A DNA stretch of 57,759 nt from JAAYCI01 sp047972265 (GTDB lineage Bacteria; Bacillota; Clostridia; Oscillospirales; Ruminococcaceae), in the NCBI GenBank assembly GCA_047972265.1, contig JBKEAM010000019.1, positions 1 through 57,759 on the forward strand. The letters run 5' to 3'. Shown here piece by piece: positions 32,771 through 42,827 of the stretch. Below the pieces are notes generated by a model. It worked only from the letters and a program-made list of their open reading frames with translations, made no database searches and was not told where the DNA came from. The translations under genes were made by a program, and so were the position numbers. Each line of letters starts with the position of its first letter. Position 1 is the stretch's first letter.

Positions 32771-33421
32771 ATGAAAGAGAATCAAAACACAGGCTATAAA
32801 GAGCTTAACCAAAAGTCTCTGTTTTTAAAAGTGCGCAAACGTCTGTACGAAAAGCTGTATTGCTTTCAGTACGATGTAAATGATTTTGAGGCGAGGGCAG
32901 GCATACCTGCTACAGGACACACATATAAAAGGGTAGAGAGTGAAGAGGAACTGCTAAAGGCAAAAGCAAGCATCGAGCAATATATATCCAAAACCAAATT
33001 TCAATCGGTGTATAAGCGGTATACAAACCCCGAGCGGGCCTCCAACTTCTTTTTTTTGTATACGCCAGAGGGAGACTTTTGCGGCTATACCGAGCTTGTG
33101 ACAAAACCTTTTTATGACAACGCGCTTAATACAACCATTCATGTTGAAGAAGGCGGCACCTTTTGTGTGGATTTGTACCTGTTTAAGCCCTACAGGGCGC
33201 ACCATGTAGGGGCGCAAATTATACGGGCGGCCCTTAGCCAAACAAGAGAGATGGGATATAAGGCTATGTATGGGCTTATAAACGAAAACAACCCCCCTTC
33301 GCTGCGCAATGCGTACCACATGGGTGGAGAAGTAACGGCCTGTCTTTACCAGTTTTTTCCGGCCCGGCCAAAGTGGTATATGCAAAAAAAACTAAAAGAA
33401 CACGGACCAAACCTGCTGTAA
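32771..33421 (+). CDS. GNAT-fold N-acetyltransferase
   Basis: 216 residues from ATG 32771. The acetyl-CoA-binding core is recognisable: VDLYLFKPYRAHHVGAQIIR, where the usual R/Q-x-x-G-x-G/A loop appears as PYRAHHVGAQ, then AALSQTREMGYKAMYGLINE and NNPPSLRNAYHMGGEVT. The N-terminal 60 residues are helical and unlike short GNATs. It probably acylates an amino sugar of the repeat unit or a precursor. It is divergent from the leftward GT gene, with about 90 bases between the two starts, so a promoter of its own is likely there. Confidence 0.75.
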   Translation: MKENQNTGYKELNQKSLFLKVRKRLYEKLYCFQYDVNDFEARAGIPATGHTYKRVESEEELLKAKASIEQYISKTKFQSVYKRYTNPERASNFFFLYTPEGDFCGYTELVTKPFYDNALNTTIHVEEGGTFCVDLYLFKPYRAHHVGAQIIRAALSQTREMGYKAMYGLINENNPPSLRNAYHMGGEVTACLYQFFPARPKWYMQKKLKEHGPNLL

Positions 33422-33449
33422 AAACCTGTTTATTTTGGGAGAAACAATT

Positions 33450-35021
33450 ATGTTTAAAAGTTTAAAAGCACTTGGAAAATGGTGGATGCAAATTTTGGTT
33501 TTTGTGGTGGTAACCACGCTGGTGTTTACGGGGCTGGAACTTTTTATTTTTCCCCGCAGTTACCAGGCGGGCGTACAAATGTATGTGCGCACCGGTGGCA
33601 ATGGCACCCAGTATTCTCAGCTTTATACAGATTTGCAGGCAAGCGGAATACTGGTAACCGACTATATGTCCATCAGTACCTCGGATATTATTTTGATAGA
33701 GGTATTCAAAAACCTAAAGGAGACTTACCCCCAGGTAAACGACCCTTCGGTTTTAAGTGTTGAAAAAAATATAAAGGTAGAAGCGGTAAACCAAACCCGT
33801 ATTTTTTGGATATATGTTTCTACCTCTTCGCCCGAGCTTTCGGCTGCGGTGGCAAACGAGATTGCCCGCACCATGCTGGAAATGGACCTTGAAATAACAG
33901 GGTTTGAAAACCTGTATATTTTGGCAGAGGCGCATGTTCCAACAGAGTCTACCTTTCCTAAATACATAAGAGACATTCCCATTTGTGCAGGTGCCGCATT
34001 GCTGCTGGCCATTGCGGCAGTGCTGTTTATTGATTATTGGGAAGCCGAGAAAAAGCGGATGGAAGAAGCTGCAAAGGTAGAAAAAGAAAAGAAAAAGCAG
34101 GCCAAGGCAGAGGAACAGGCCAAAGCCGAAGAGCAGGCACACCAGAGGGCATTGTCTTCTACTGCGCCGCTGTATCCCCTTGCTACGGGGCAAATTCCAA
34201 CAGGGCAGCTGCCCCGCCCGCTGCCGTCGCCCATTACCCCGGTGCCGCCCAAAAGTGTGCTGGAAAACCAGATAAAACAAAGGACACACCCTTTCCCCGT
34301 GCAGGCGGTGCAGGAGCGTATCAATGCCGAAAACAGGGCTTCTCACAGGCCGTTTTCTTCTACGGGGCCAATTGCCACTACACAAACCGAGCATGCGGCG
34401 CCAGCCAAACCCGCAGAAAAAGAGCCTGAGGTAGAAGGCTCCCCTGCCACAAGGGGGAATCCCTCTGCGCAAAGTGCCGAAGCAAAGCCCAAAGCCGCCT
34501 CGGCCGATGGGCCGTCTTACAGCTCTTTATTGTTTGATTTGCAAACCCAGGATGAACAAACAGCCAAGGAAGAAAATACAATGGCTACGCTTTTTCCGCA
34601 GGACATGCCCCAAACAATACAACAGTATGCCGATAATGCCACAAAAGAAGCCCCAGTAGCAGCGCCTACCGCCGAAAAGCAGGTGTTCCAAACGGCGTCT
34701 ATTTGGGACCTTGGTAATTTTGATGCCGATTCTTCTTCAAAAGCGGCGCAGCCACAGGCAGCATCCCAGCCAGCGGCCGGGCATCCTGTAAATGCGCAGC
34801 AGGCAGCAGATAAAGATGATAACGTACAAAAACCAGAAAAGGCTGCGGTTCCATCCTGGAAACCGCCCGCCACGGCGGTGCGGGAAGAGGAGCACCAGCA
34901 GGCTCCCCAACAAATAAACCCACAAAGCAACAACCTCTCTAACGAGAACAATCTTTTTAACTCTTTTTCCGAAAAGGATAATTCCCTGCATCCGCAATTT
35001 GGCAGGCAGGAGCAGCACTAA
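33450..35021 (+). CDS. Wzz/YveK-like chain-length protein with a long disordered tail
   Basis: 523 residues from ATG 33450. A membrane segment at about 14-34 and a second one ending the domain (IPICAGAALLLAIAAVLFID, about 172-192) bracket an extracytoplasmic Wzz domain (YQAGVQMYVRTGG, TDYMSISTSDIILIEVFKNL, IFWIYVSTSSPELSAAVANE). The remaining 325 residues are cytoplasmic: first a charged coiled coil (AEKKRMEEAAKVEKEKKKQA), then a proline-, glutamine- and alanine-rich, apparently disordered tail. Wzz proteins set polymer length together with Wzy and, in Gram-positives, activate a tyrosine kinase. No kinase or phosphatase gene is present in this locus. The tail is not part of the known family and has no Tyr cluster. 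Confidence 0.82.
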   Translation: MFKSLKALGKWWMQILVFVVVTTLVFTGLELFIFPRSYQAGVQMYVRTGGNGTQYSQLYTDLQASGILVTDYMSISTSDIILIEVFKNLKETYPQVNDPSVLSVEKNIKVEAVNQTRIFWIYVSTSSPELSAAVANEIARTMLEMDLEITGFENLYILAEAHVPTESTFPKYIRDIPICAGAALLLAIAAVLFIDYWEAEKKRMEEAAKVEKEKKKQAKAEEQAKAEEQAHQRALSSTAPLYPLATGQIPTGQLPRPLPSPITPVPPKSVLENQIKQRTHPFPVQAVQERINAENRASHRPFSSTGPIATTQTEHAAPAKPAEKEPEVEGSPATRGNPSAQSAEAKPKAASADGPSYSSLLFDLQTQDEQTAKEENTMATLFPQDMPQTIQQYADNATKEAPVAAPTAEKQVFQTASIWDLGNFDADSSSKAAQPQAASQPAAGHPVNAQQAADKDDNVQKPEKAAVPSWKPPATAVREEEHQQAPQQINPQSNNLSNENNLFNSFSEKDNSLHPQFGRQEQH

Positions 35022-35059
35022 AAAATAAAGAAACAGTATGTTCGAAAAAAGGTGAAGTT

Positions 35060-36610
35060 TTGCAGAAAAAAAGCATGAACCGGAATATAGCCTATTCCAT
35101 CGCATTTAGCCTGCTGGCAAAGGGGCTGTCGTTTTTTCAGTCCATTGTGGTTTCGTGGCAGTATGGCGCAGGGCGCAGCACAGATATATTGTACTTTGCG
35201 GTGGCATTTATTGTTTCGTGCACCACCATCTGCAATACCATTAACCAGCATGTAATTATTCCTAACTATATCCGCATGCGAGACCTGCGGGGCGAAAAAG
35301 AAGCCATGCGGTTTGCAAACCTGGTATTTACCATTTATGTAGTACTGGGCATTTTGGCGGTGTTGTTTATCTTTTTATTTCCGGTACCGGTGTATACGGG
35401 GCTTTCTAAATTTGGGGCAGAGGCGCTTTTGCAAAACAGGCAGGTACTGCAAATTACTGCCCCTATGCTGCTGTTAATGATTGTAAATATGCTTATAACC
35501 GATTTGTTTACAGCGTATAAACACTTTACAATGCCCATGGTGGTAGACATGATAAAAAGCGGCATTGTTATTGTGGCAACCTTGCTGCCCTGGGCGGGCG
35601 GCTCGGTGGCAAACCTAGCGCTAGCCATGCTGGCAGCCAACCTGCTGCAGTTTGTGTTTTTAATTTTTGCGCTGTTTTTAATTCTTAAATGGAAACCGCA
35701 GCTTGGCAAAGTTCAACTGGAAAAAAAGGTAGGAGCCAACGTTTTTTACGTTATATTGGGGCAGGTTGTGGTGTTTTTTGCCAATATTTTGGTTATGAAC
35801 CTTATCTCCGGTTTTGCCGATGGTGTGTATACATCTATGGAATACGCGCAAAAGGTAAATACGGTAATTGCCTCGGTTATTATTACACAGCTTACTACCA
35901 TTATTGGCATACAAATTATAGAACACTATAACGAAAACCAATTGGATAAGCTAAGCTCGGTTTTTAGCAATTATATGCGGGGCAGCTTTTATGTAATAGC
36001 GCCAATTTGTTTTGCCTTGTCTTTATGCGCAAAACCGCTGATGTCACTTTTGTTTGAGCGGGGGCGTTTTGGCGCCGAAGCAGCGGGCACCTCTGCCGGT
36101 TTCTTTTCGGTTTTTATATTAATCATTCCGTTTAACCTGCTGGGAGAGTTTATAAACAGGCTGGTAATTGCACACCAAATGCAGCGTCTATCGGTAATAT
36201 GGAAAATAGTGCTAAACATTTTTATGATGCTGTGTTTATTTGTTTTTGTGCGGTGGCAAGGGTTTTTGGGCGCGCCTTTGGGGCAATTGGCGGCTTATGC
36301 GCTGTATACGGCCTTTTTATTTATAGTGCTTAAAAAGTATTTTCCGTATATTCAAAACGAAAAAGAGATTGTGATTTTTTTATGTAAATGCATAGGCATA
36401 AACATTGTTTTGCGTTTTGGGCTGGAATGGATTTTTGGCGGCCTGCTTGCGGCAGAAACTATGGGAGAAAAAATACTGGCTGTGGTGGTATGCGGCGGCA
36501 CTTATGTAATTGCATATCTGTGTATTTCGGTTTTGCCCGGTATGTTTAACGGAGAAACAAAACAATTGATTGCGGGCTTTAAAGAAAAAAGAGCAGCCCG
36601 CGCAAAATAA
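35060..36610 (+). CDS. MurJ/MviN-like flippase (oligosaccharide-lipid exporter)
   Basis: 516 residues from TTG 35060 (AAAGGTG 5 bases upstream). About fourteen membrane segments of the MOP exporter superfamily. Conserved blocks include IAFSLLAKGLSFFQSIVVSW, the central FANILVMNLISGFADGVYTS and the loop SLLFERGRFGAEAAGTSAGF, the MviN signature. In this setting it most likely flips the undecaprenyl-linked repeat unit (the Wzx role) rather than lipid II, although its sequence is nearer MurJ than classic Wzx. Confidence 0.87.
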   Translation: MQKKSMNRNIAYSIAFSLLAKGLSFFQSIVVSWQYGAGRSTDILYFAVAFIVSCTTICNTINQHVIIPNYIRMRDLRGEKEAMRFANLVFTIYVVLGILAVLFIFLFPVPVYTGLSKFGAEALLQNRQVLQITAPMLLLMIVNMLITDLFTAYKHFTMPMVVDMIKSGIVIVATLLPWAGGSVANLALAMLAANLLQFVFLIFALFLILKWKPQLGKVQLEKKVGANVFYVILGQVVVFFANILVMNLISGFADGVYTSMEYAQKVNTVIASVIITQLTTIIGIQIIEHYNENQLDKLSSVFSNYMRGSFYVIAPICFALSLCAKPLMSLLFERGRFGAEAAGTSAGFFSVFILIIPFNLLGEFINRLVIAHQMQRLSVIWKIVLNIFMMLCLFVFVRWQGFLGAPLGQLAAYALYTAFLFIVLKKYFPYIQNEKEIVIFLCKCIGINIVLRFGLEWIFGGLLAAETMGEKILAVVVCGGTYVIAYLCISVLPGMFNGETKQLIAGFKEKRAARAK

Positions 36611-36640
36611 AAATATATTTGTAAAGGGGAGGGTATAAGG

Positions 36641-38857
36641 GTGTCTGGTAAAAAGTCTATTTGGAAAAGCAAAACGTTCGTAACCATCATTGCAGGTGTT
36701 TTAGTATTGCTTATTGCAGGGGGGTCTATCTTTGCGTTAAGCCATAACCAAGGCAGCAGTAGTTCTTACAATCAAACCATTTCGCAAAGTTCTTTATTTG
36801 CGCCCTCCGGTTCTATCGAGGAAGTTCCGCCAAGCGAATTGAGTTTGGATGAGCTGGGATTTCTTGCAGTAAAAGAGGGGCATTTTTATTACGAAAACGG
36901 CCAAAGGGCCCGGTTTTGGGGCGTAAATATTGGGTTTGACGGTGTAGCGCCCGATAAGGAATGGGCGGAGGAAACAGCGCGGGATCTAAAAGCTCTGGGG
37001 ATTAATGCGGTGCGATTCCTTTCTTTAGACAGTGACTACAGGCAGTCTTTGTTTATAGACGCCAAAACAAGTACAACCAAGCTGGATGAAAAAAAGCTTG
37101 ACCGAATGGATTATTTTATCTATTGCCTAAAACAGCAAAACATTAGTGTTGTAATGTGCCTATACACCGAGAGGCAGTTTGTAGGCTCGGACGGTGTAAA
37201 AGAGGCAGAAGGCATCCCCGATAACTCTAAATATGTAAGCCTTTTTGACGAAAAAACCATTGCCCTGCAACAGCAATTTGCACAGGCAATTTTAACCCGT
37301 ACAAACACCTATACAGGCCTTGTATATGCAGATGATCCAGCCATTGCCCTGTATCAAATTACCAACGAAAACACCCTGTTTAGAATGTGGTACAATGGCG
37401 AAACTTTGCCTGCCGGATACGAGCAGCAACTGGACGAACGGTTTTTAGAATGGCTGATGAAAAAATATGGCAGCGAACAAGGGGTGTTATCTGCCTGGGG
37501 CGTTACCGGCGTAGATGCGCTGCGCCCATTGTATAAGCAAAGAGAATCTTACCCAACGGCACAGGTGCTGGATACGGTTCTATTTTATCAGCACCTAGAA
37601 GAAACCTACACCGAAAGAATGTTGAATTATTTTAAGCAAGATTTGGCTGTAAAAGCCCCGGTTTCGGCCAATACGGGCTATGCAGGCCCGGCAAATCTGG
37701 TAGCAACCTCCTCGCAGGATTTTAACAGCGCGCACATGTATTACGATTTTATAGAGTTTCCGAGCGGGCAGTGGAACGCCATTGACTTTGTGCAAACAAA
37801 CGAATCGATGATTAAGGCAGAATCGGTGCCTTATACCAACATAAACACAATGCTGGGATTTATGAGTTTTAGCGCGGTAGAGGGAATGCCCACTGTAGTA
37901 GATGAATACAACTCCCTTTTTCCCAACGATTATCAATACGAAACTCTGCCCGTTATTACGGCGTACGCGGCTTTTCAGGATTGGGACGGTTTGTTTTTGT
38001 TTGCCTACTCTTACGGCAAAGACGGCGAAACAATGGGCAAGCATACAGGTGTGCGGGAATATGCGATAAACGACTTTTTTTTACTGGAAAACAATGCGGT
38101 AAAAGTTAGCCAAATGCGTGCCTGCGCCACTATGTTTATACGCGGTGATGTGGATAAAGCCAATAATTTTTACACATTGGAGATGACAGATATCCAAAGC
38201 ATAGAAGACTCTGCAAAGCAGGTATTTACGCAGGATTTTAACAATTACAATATCAGCGGGCCAATCCCTTCTACCTTTATTTACAGGCACGGCCTGCGCC
38301 GGGGGCTGCACGCTGCAACACCAACCAACTCACAAAGTGTGCTTGGGGGCGATATATCTGCCTGGAACACTAAAATAAATGCAAGCGATACGGGCCAGCT
38401 GCTATGGGATGGTACGGATGGAAGCGCGCTGGTAAGTATCGACACACCGCTTTCTCAGGCAGTGGTGGGAGAGTTGAAAGGCAAAACCCTAACCACCGCC
38501 AATGTAACCTTTGCGCTTAACAATAATTGTTCGGCAATGGTTACCTCTTTGGATGGAAAAGAAATAGCGGGCTCGGGGCATCTGCTGGTGTCTGTGGCGG
38601 GGCGTATCCAAAACACAGGCCAGGTAAAAGACTCTAAAACGCAGGGGCTTACCTCCTGGGGTAAAAACGAAACATCGGTAGAAGCAATTACCGGCACCGT
38701 AACCATACAGGGCCAGCAGCCCGGTACATATGAGGTTTGGGGCCTTTCGGCCAATCAGGCACGTTTAGAGAGCAAGACTGTAACCGTTGGGCAGGATGGT
38801 GTACTGGAACTATCGTTGGACGGAACATATATGTGTTACGAAATAGTGAGCGTATAA
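36641..38857 (+). CDS. Membrane-anchored GH5-like glycoside hydrolase
   Basis: 738 residues from GTG 36641 behind GGGGAGGG. A signal anchor (about 12-34), then a serine-rich linker. A TIM-barrel glycosidase follows (about 75-500): RFWGVNIGFDGVAPDKEWAE, LKALGINAVRF, the likely acid/base Glu in ALYQITNEN, and the likely nucleophile Glu in MPTVVDEYNSLFP. The C-terminal about 230 residues form beta-rich domains. Such enzymes in polysaccharide loci usually trim, edit or release the polymer outside the cell. The substrate cannot be deduced. Confidence 0.8.
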   Translation: MSGKKSIWKSKTFVTIIAGVLVLLIAGGSIFALSHNQGSSSSYNQTISQSSLFAPSGSIEEVPPSELSLDELGFLAVKEGHFYYENGQRARFWGVNIGFDGVAPDKEWAEETARDLKALGINAVRFLSLDSDYRQSLFIDAKTSTTKLDEKKLDRMDYFIYCLKQQNISVVMCLYTERQFVGSDGVKEAEGIPDNSKYVSLFDEKTIALQQQFAQAILTRTNTYTGLVYADDPAIALYQITNENTLFRMWYNGETLPAGYEQQLDERFLEWLMKKYGSEQGVLSAWGVTGVDALRPLYKQRESYPTAQVLDTVLFYQHLEETYTERMLNYFKQDLAVKAPVSANTGYAGPANLVATSSQDFNSAHMYYDFIEFPSGQWNAIDFVQTNESMIKAESVPYTNINTMLGFMSFSAVEGMPTVVDEYNSLFPNDYQYETLPVITAYAAFQDWDGLFLFAYSYGKDGETMGKHTGVREYAINDFFLLENNAVKVSQMRACATMFIRGDVDKANNFYTLEMTDIQSIEDSAKQVFTQDFNNYNISGPIPSTFIYRHGLRRGLHAATPTNSQSVLGGDISAWNTKINASDTGQLLWDGTDGSALVSIDTPLSQAVVGELKGKTLTTANVTFALNNNCSAMVTSLDGKEIAGSGHLLVSVAGRIQNTGQVKDSKTQGLTSWGKNETSVEAITGTVTIQGQQPGTYEVWGLSANQARLESKTVTVGQDGVLELSLDGTYMCYEIVSV

Positions 38858-38872
38858 AAAGAGGTGTTAAGG

Positions 38873-40360
38873 GTGAAGCATAAGTTGCAGCAGGCGTACA
38901 ACCAAAACAAGCCAACGCTTGTTATGGTAATAGCGTGGTGCGTTATGTTGGCCGGCATTTGCGGGTTTATGTTTTTTACCTTAAAAGATGGCGCAACGTT
39001 TAAGCAGGCGATTATACCCGTACTGTTGTTTGCCGGTTGTGTAGCTGCCGTAATTTTTATACGGCAGCCGCTTTCGGGCATATACATATTAATTGCGGGC
39101 ATGCCTATTTTGGCGGCAGATTTTTTAAATACAAGGGTTATAAACATGGCAGGGATGAAGCTGGATGTTATTTTGCCTGCCGGGGTGTTGTTTTGCCTGC
39201 TGATTAGCCAGTGCAAAACCAGCATGCGCAAAACAGAAACCAAGTTTATCCTTTGTGTTTTGGCAGTGTTTTTTATTGCCTACCTTAGAGGGATGGAATA
39301 TGCGCTGCCCTATCTTTCTACAGACATATTGGTTACCAGAGGCAGCTACCTGCGGTCTTATGTATTAAAAGACTTTTTGTATTTTTTGCCCTTTATTTTA
39401 ATATGCGTATATTTTAATTCTGAGCGACAGGTAGAGCTGCTTATAAAAGCGGTGTTTTGGGGCATTACCATTTTGGGCATATTTATTGCGGTAATTTTTG
39501 TGATATATATCCGCCCGCTTGGAGATTTTGAAGTAAGCAAAGCCTATTATTCGGTTTATTACTCGGGACATCCAAACGACATTGCAAATACATTTTTGGT
39601 GGCGTTTCCACTAATGCTGGGGTATGCGTTTTACCGTAAAAAAGCCATTTATTATGGGGCGGTGGGCATTTGCCTGGTGGCAATTGTATTGCTGTTTTCT
39701 CGTACGGTTTATGTATTGGTTGCTGTGGCTACAGTTGTTTTTTTATTGATGGAGAAAAAAATATTTTTGCTGATTGTGGGAGCGTTTGCGGGTGGAGCCT
39801 CTATACCGGTTTGGCCCGACAGCATAAAAAAATACGCCATGACACTGGTGCGGGGCGATAACCTAAATACGCTTACCTCGGGTCGAACCGAAAATATTTG
39901 GCGGCCGCTGTTGCAGGAACTAAGCGGTTACAGCCTGCCGCGCTGGCTGTTTGGCTACGGCAGCTACGGGGTTTTTAAAACAAACTCGTACCAGGCAGGG
40001 GATATTTTTACCATTGCACATGCCCATAATGTTTACCTAAACACTATTTTAGATACAGGCCTTGTGGGGCTGGCGGTTTTTTTGGTGCTGTTTGTATATT
40101 ACCTTTGGCAGTTTTTTAGAGCCTCACGCCTCACCAAAAATCCGTTTTTTTCTATGATGCTGCGCTGCATATGTATGGCGGTGGTGCTGTATTTAATCAG
40201 AGGTCTGTCGGGCGGATTCTTTTTGCCGCAGCTTAGCAACATGTACCTTTGGATATCGATTGGCATTGGGATTGTGATATTAAAGGTGGAAAGTGGCAAA
40301 GGGGGAGAACAGCAAGATGCTGACAATAAACAGGCGCAAGAAGCTGGGCATTCGATTTGA
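38873..40360 (+). CDS. O-antigen ligase/polymerase family protein (Wzy-like)
   Basis: 495 residues from GTG 38873, with AGAGG 8 bases upstream. Twelve or so membrane segments with the Wzy_C signature: a large outer loop including LTSGRTENIWRPLLQELSGY, then FGYGSYGVFK and IAHAHNVYLNTILDTGLVGL (His of the catalytic H-N-x-Y-L block). It should polymerise repeat units outside the membrane. It overlaps the next gene by 44 bases. Confidence 0.93.
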   Translation: MKHKLQQAYNQNKPTLVMVIAWCVMLAGICGFMFFTLKDGATFKQAIIPVLLFAGCVAAVIFIRQPLSGIYILIAGMPILAADFLNTRVINMAGMKLDVILPAGVLFCLLISQCKTSMRKTETKFILCVLAVFFIAYLRGMEYALPYLSTDILVTRGSYLRSYVLKDFLYFLPFILICVYFNSERQVELLIKAVFWGITILGIFIAVIFVIYIRPLGDFEVSKAYYSVYYSGHPNDIANTFLVAFPLMLGYAFYRKKAIYYGAVGICLVAIVLLFSRTVYVLVAVATVVFLLMEKKIFLLIVGAFAGGASIPVWPDSIKKYAMTLVRGDNLNTLTSGRTENIWRPLLQELSGYSLPRWLFGYGSYGVFKTNSYQAGDIFTIAHAHNVYLNTILDTGLVGLAVFLVLFVYYLWQFFRASRLTKNPFFSMMLRCICMAVVLYLIRGLSGGFFLPQLSNMYLWISIGIGIVILKVESGKGGEQQDADNKQAQEAGHSI

Positions 40361-41090
40361 TGAAATTTATTTTGTGGATGATTATAAACTGGCACTTACA
40401 GATGCAGATTTATCGGTGGTGATATTTAGCAAGAACCACCCCACAAATATACCTTATAAAGAAAAAGGCAACATAGGAATTGATTTGCGGCAGGAAGGCG
40501 ACGAGATTTTTAACGGCTTTACAAAGTCTTTTCGGCAGGACATCCGCAACAGCATACACGACCATTACTTTACAATCGAGCGGCACACCAACCCCAGTAT
40601 AGAAGAACAACTGATGTTTTGCGAGTATTTTAACGAGTTTTCGCGGCAAAAGGGTATTCATACCATTACCCGCAACAACCTAAAACATTTAATAGATGCA
40701 AATGCGTTTTTGTACACTAAGCTGTTGGATGCGCATACCGGAAAACCCCTGTGCTTTTTAACTTATATTCTGCACAATAACAGGGCTTCTGGCCAGTTTG
40801 GATGCTCGCACTTTAGGGTGGAGGCCAAATCGGCAGAGCGCAATAAAATAGGCAAAGCAAACAAGTATTTGCACTACCATAATATGTTGTATTTAAAAGA
40901 ACAGGGATATACGTTTTACGATTTTGGCGGATATCATACAGATGAAAGCGGGCGGCCTTTAACAGGGATAGACCAGTTTAAGCTGTATTTTGGGGGAATA
41001 CCCTTTAAAGAATACGCTTTTTTTTATCCCCGTACCTTTGTGGGTAAACTAATGCTTTTTATTAAAAAAAAGCATGTTGAAGACCTGTAA
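40317..41090 (+). CDS. FemAB/BioF2-like GNAT acyl- or aminoacyl-transferase
   Basis: 257 residues from ATG 40317 behind GGGGGAG, overlapping the polymerase gene. Blocks SFRQDIRNSIHDHYFTIER, GKPLCFLTYILHNNRASGQF, NKIGKANKYLHYHNMLYLKE and the terminal GIDQFKLYFGGIPFKEYAFF are those of the FemAB-like half-domain family (Acetyltransf_6). Fem proteins add amino acids to muropeptides; relatives in capsule loci add amino acids or acyl groups to sugars. The acyl-CoA-ligase-like gene lies just downstream, which would fit activation and transfer of one acyl group. Confidence 0.75.
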   Translation: MLTINRRKKLGIRFDEIYFVDDYKLALTDADLSVVIFSKNHPTNIPYKEKGNIGIDLRQEGDEIFNGFTKSFRQDIRNSIHDHYFTIERHTNPSIEEQLMFCEYFNEFSRQKGIHTITRNNLKHLIDANAFLYTKLLDAHTGKPLCFLTYILHNNRASGQFGCSHFRVEAKSAERNKIGKANKYLHYHNMLYLKEQGYTFYDFGGYHTDESGRPLTGIDQFKLYFGGIPFKEYAFFYPRTFVGKLMLFIKKKHVEDL

Positions 41091-41128
41091 ATTTGTAAAA
41101 GCACCGTAAAACCGAGAGGAGAGCGATA

Positions 41129-42771
41129 ATGCGTAAATTTGTAAACAGTACAATTATAAACGCCTTTACACAGGCGGTAGAAGAGGGAAAAAACAAACAG
41201 TTTATGTTTTTTCCGTCCAGTGCGGAGCGGTACACATATGCACAGGCCGATGCCGAAACAAAGCGCCTTGCCAAAGGCTATTTGGCACTGGGTGTAAAAA
41301 AAGGCGATACTGTTGCGCTGCTGGCGCCCAACTCGTCGGACTGGTGCTTGTCTTTTTTGGCTCTTGTGCGCATTGGGGCAACCGTTGTATCTGTAAATAC
41401 AAATTTTAAGGCGCGAGAGCTTGCTTATGTGATAAAAGACTCGGGGGCGGTATTGCTTGTAACAGCCCCCTGCTCTGCACACATGGACTATATGGAACTG
41501 GTAAAAAAGATGCTGCCGGGGGTTGAAAACAGTGTGCCGGGGCAGCTTCAAAACCCGCAATTTGCCGCGCTGCGCGGAGTGGTTTGCACCGCCGATGTTA
41601 CAGATGCTGGCATAGTAACCCGCAGTGACCTGATAAAGCGGGGTGAGGGTGTAGAAGACGAATTATTATACCAAGCACAGGCAAAGGTACAGCCAGAAGA
41701 TTACTGCAATATGCAGTATACCTCGGGCACTACAGGAGACCCCAAAGGGGTAAAAGGCACGCACTTTGCGGCGGTAAACAATGCGTTGGACGTAAGCAGA
41801 CAGCTACAGTTACAGCAGCAGGATGTTATTTGTTCGGCTCTGCCGCTTTTTCATTGCTTTGCCTTTATCTCTGTGTTTTGCGCAGCCATTGTAACCCGTG
41901 CGTCCCTGCTGCTGCCTGCGGCATTTGATGCAGAAAAACTGCTGCAAAATATGCAGGACGAAAAGGCCACCTACCTGTGCGCCGTACCCACAATGCTTAT
42001 TGCGTTGCTGGGGCATCCGGGGCTTGGCGGGTACCAGCTTGCGCTGGACAGGGTATTTGTGGGCGGTGCGCTTTGCCCCGAAAGTGTAATAAAAGGCGCC
42101 CAGCAAAACCTGGGTGTGCGCAACGTATACCATGGCTACGGCTTAACAGAGGGAACTTGCTGTGTAACCATGACACACCCGAGCCACAGCGGTTTGAATC
42201 TGTAGGGCTGCCCCATGCAGGGGTAGAAATACGCATTACAAACCCCGAAACAAATGCAGAACTGCCCGCGGGCAAGCAGGGCAGCATATACATTAGGGGC
42301 TACCTTGCAATGGGCGGGTATTACAACAAGCCGGAGGCAAACCAACGGGTATTTGCAGAAGAAGGCTGGATGGATACAGGAGACGCGGGCTATGTAGATG
42401 AAATGGGACATTTGTATATTACCGGCCGCAATAAAGAGCTGATTAACCGCGGGGGTGAAAAGATATACCCCAAAGAGATAGAGCACTTTTTGATACAGCA
42501 GCCCGCCATACGGGACGTACAGGTAATTGGGGTGCCAAGCGATAAATATGGCGAGGAAGTAATGGCCTGTGTAATTTTGCACGAGGGCAAAACAATGACA
42601 AACGAAGAAATAAGGCAGTTGGTAAAAGAAAACTTTGCCTATTACAAGGTGCCAAAGTACGTGCATTTTATTTCTTCCTATCCGCTTACGGCATCCGGCA
42701 AGGTGCAAAAGTTTAAACTGCGCAGCCAAATTATGCAAAACGAAAACTGGCATGAAGTGGCAGCACAATAA
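41129..42771 (+). pseudogene. Acyl-CoA ligase / AMP-dependent synthetase, frameshifted
   Basis: Starts at ATG 41129 behind GAGGAGAG. The first frame carries the ANL N-terminal domain with the P-loop MQYTSGTTGDPKGVKGTH and AVPTMLIALLGHPG, up to HGYGLTEGTCCVTMTHP. The second frame continues with EPQRFESVGLPHAGVEIRI and GWMDTGDAGYVDEMGHLYIT, GRNKELINRGGEKIYPKEIE, and ends with the catalytic lysine block LTASGKVQKFKLR. The slip is at three C (42178-42180); one more C restores a continuous enzyme of about 547 residues. It should activate a carboxylic acid as an acyl-AMP and transfer it to CoA or a carrier. Finding it in a polysaccharide locus beside a FemAB-like gene suggests acyl decoration of the glycan. 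No acyl carrier protein gene is adjacent. Confidence 0.88.
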
Positions 42772-42827
42772 AAAGTAAAAAACTGGGGGTGCTCTGTTTA
42801 CAAAACAGAGCATAAGGAGTGTTTGGT

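Noticed and set aside
33753..34472. 239-codon minus-strand frame within the Wzz-like gene
   Set aside because: It is opposite the low-complexity tail, and the composition (Cys/Arg/Leu rich) reflects the complement of Ala/Gln/Pro codons.
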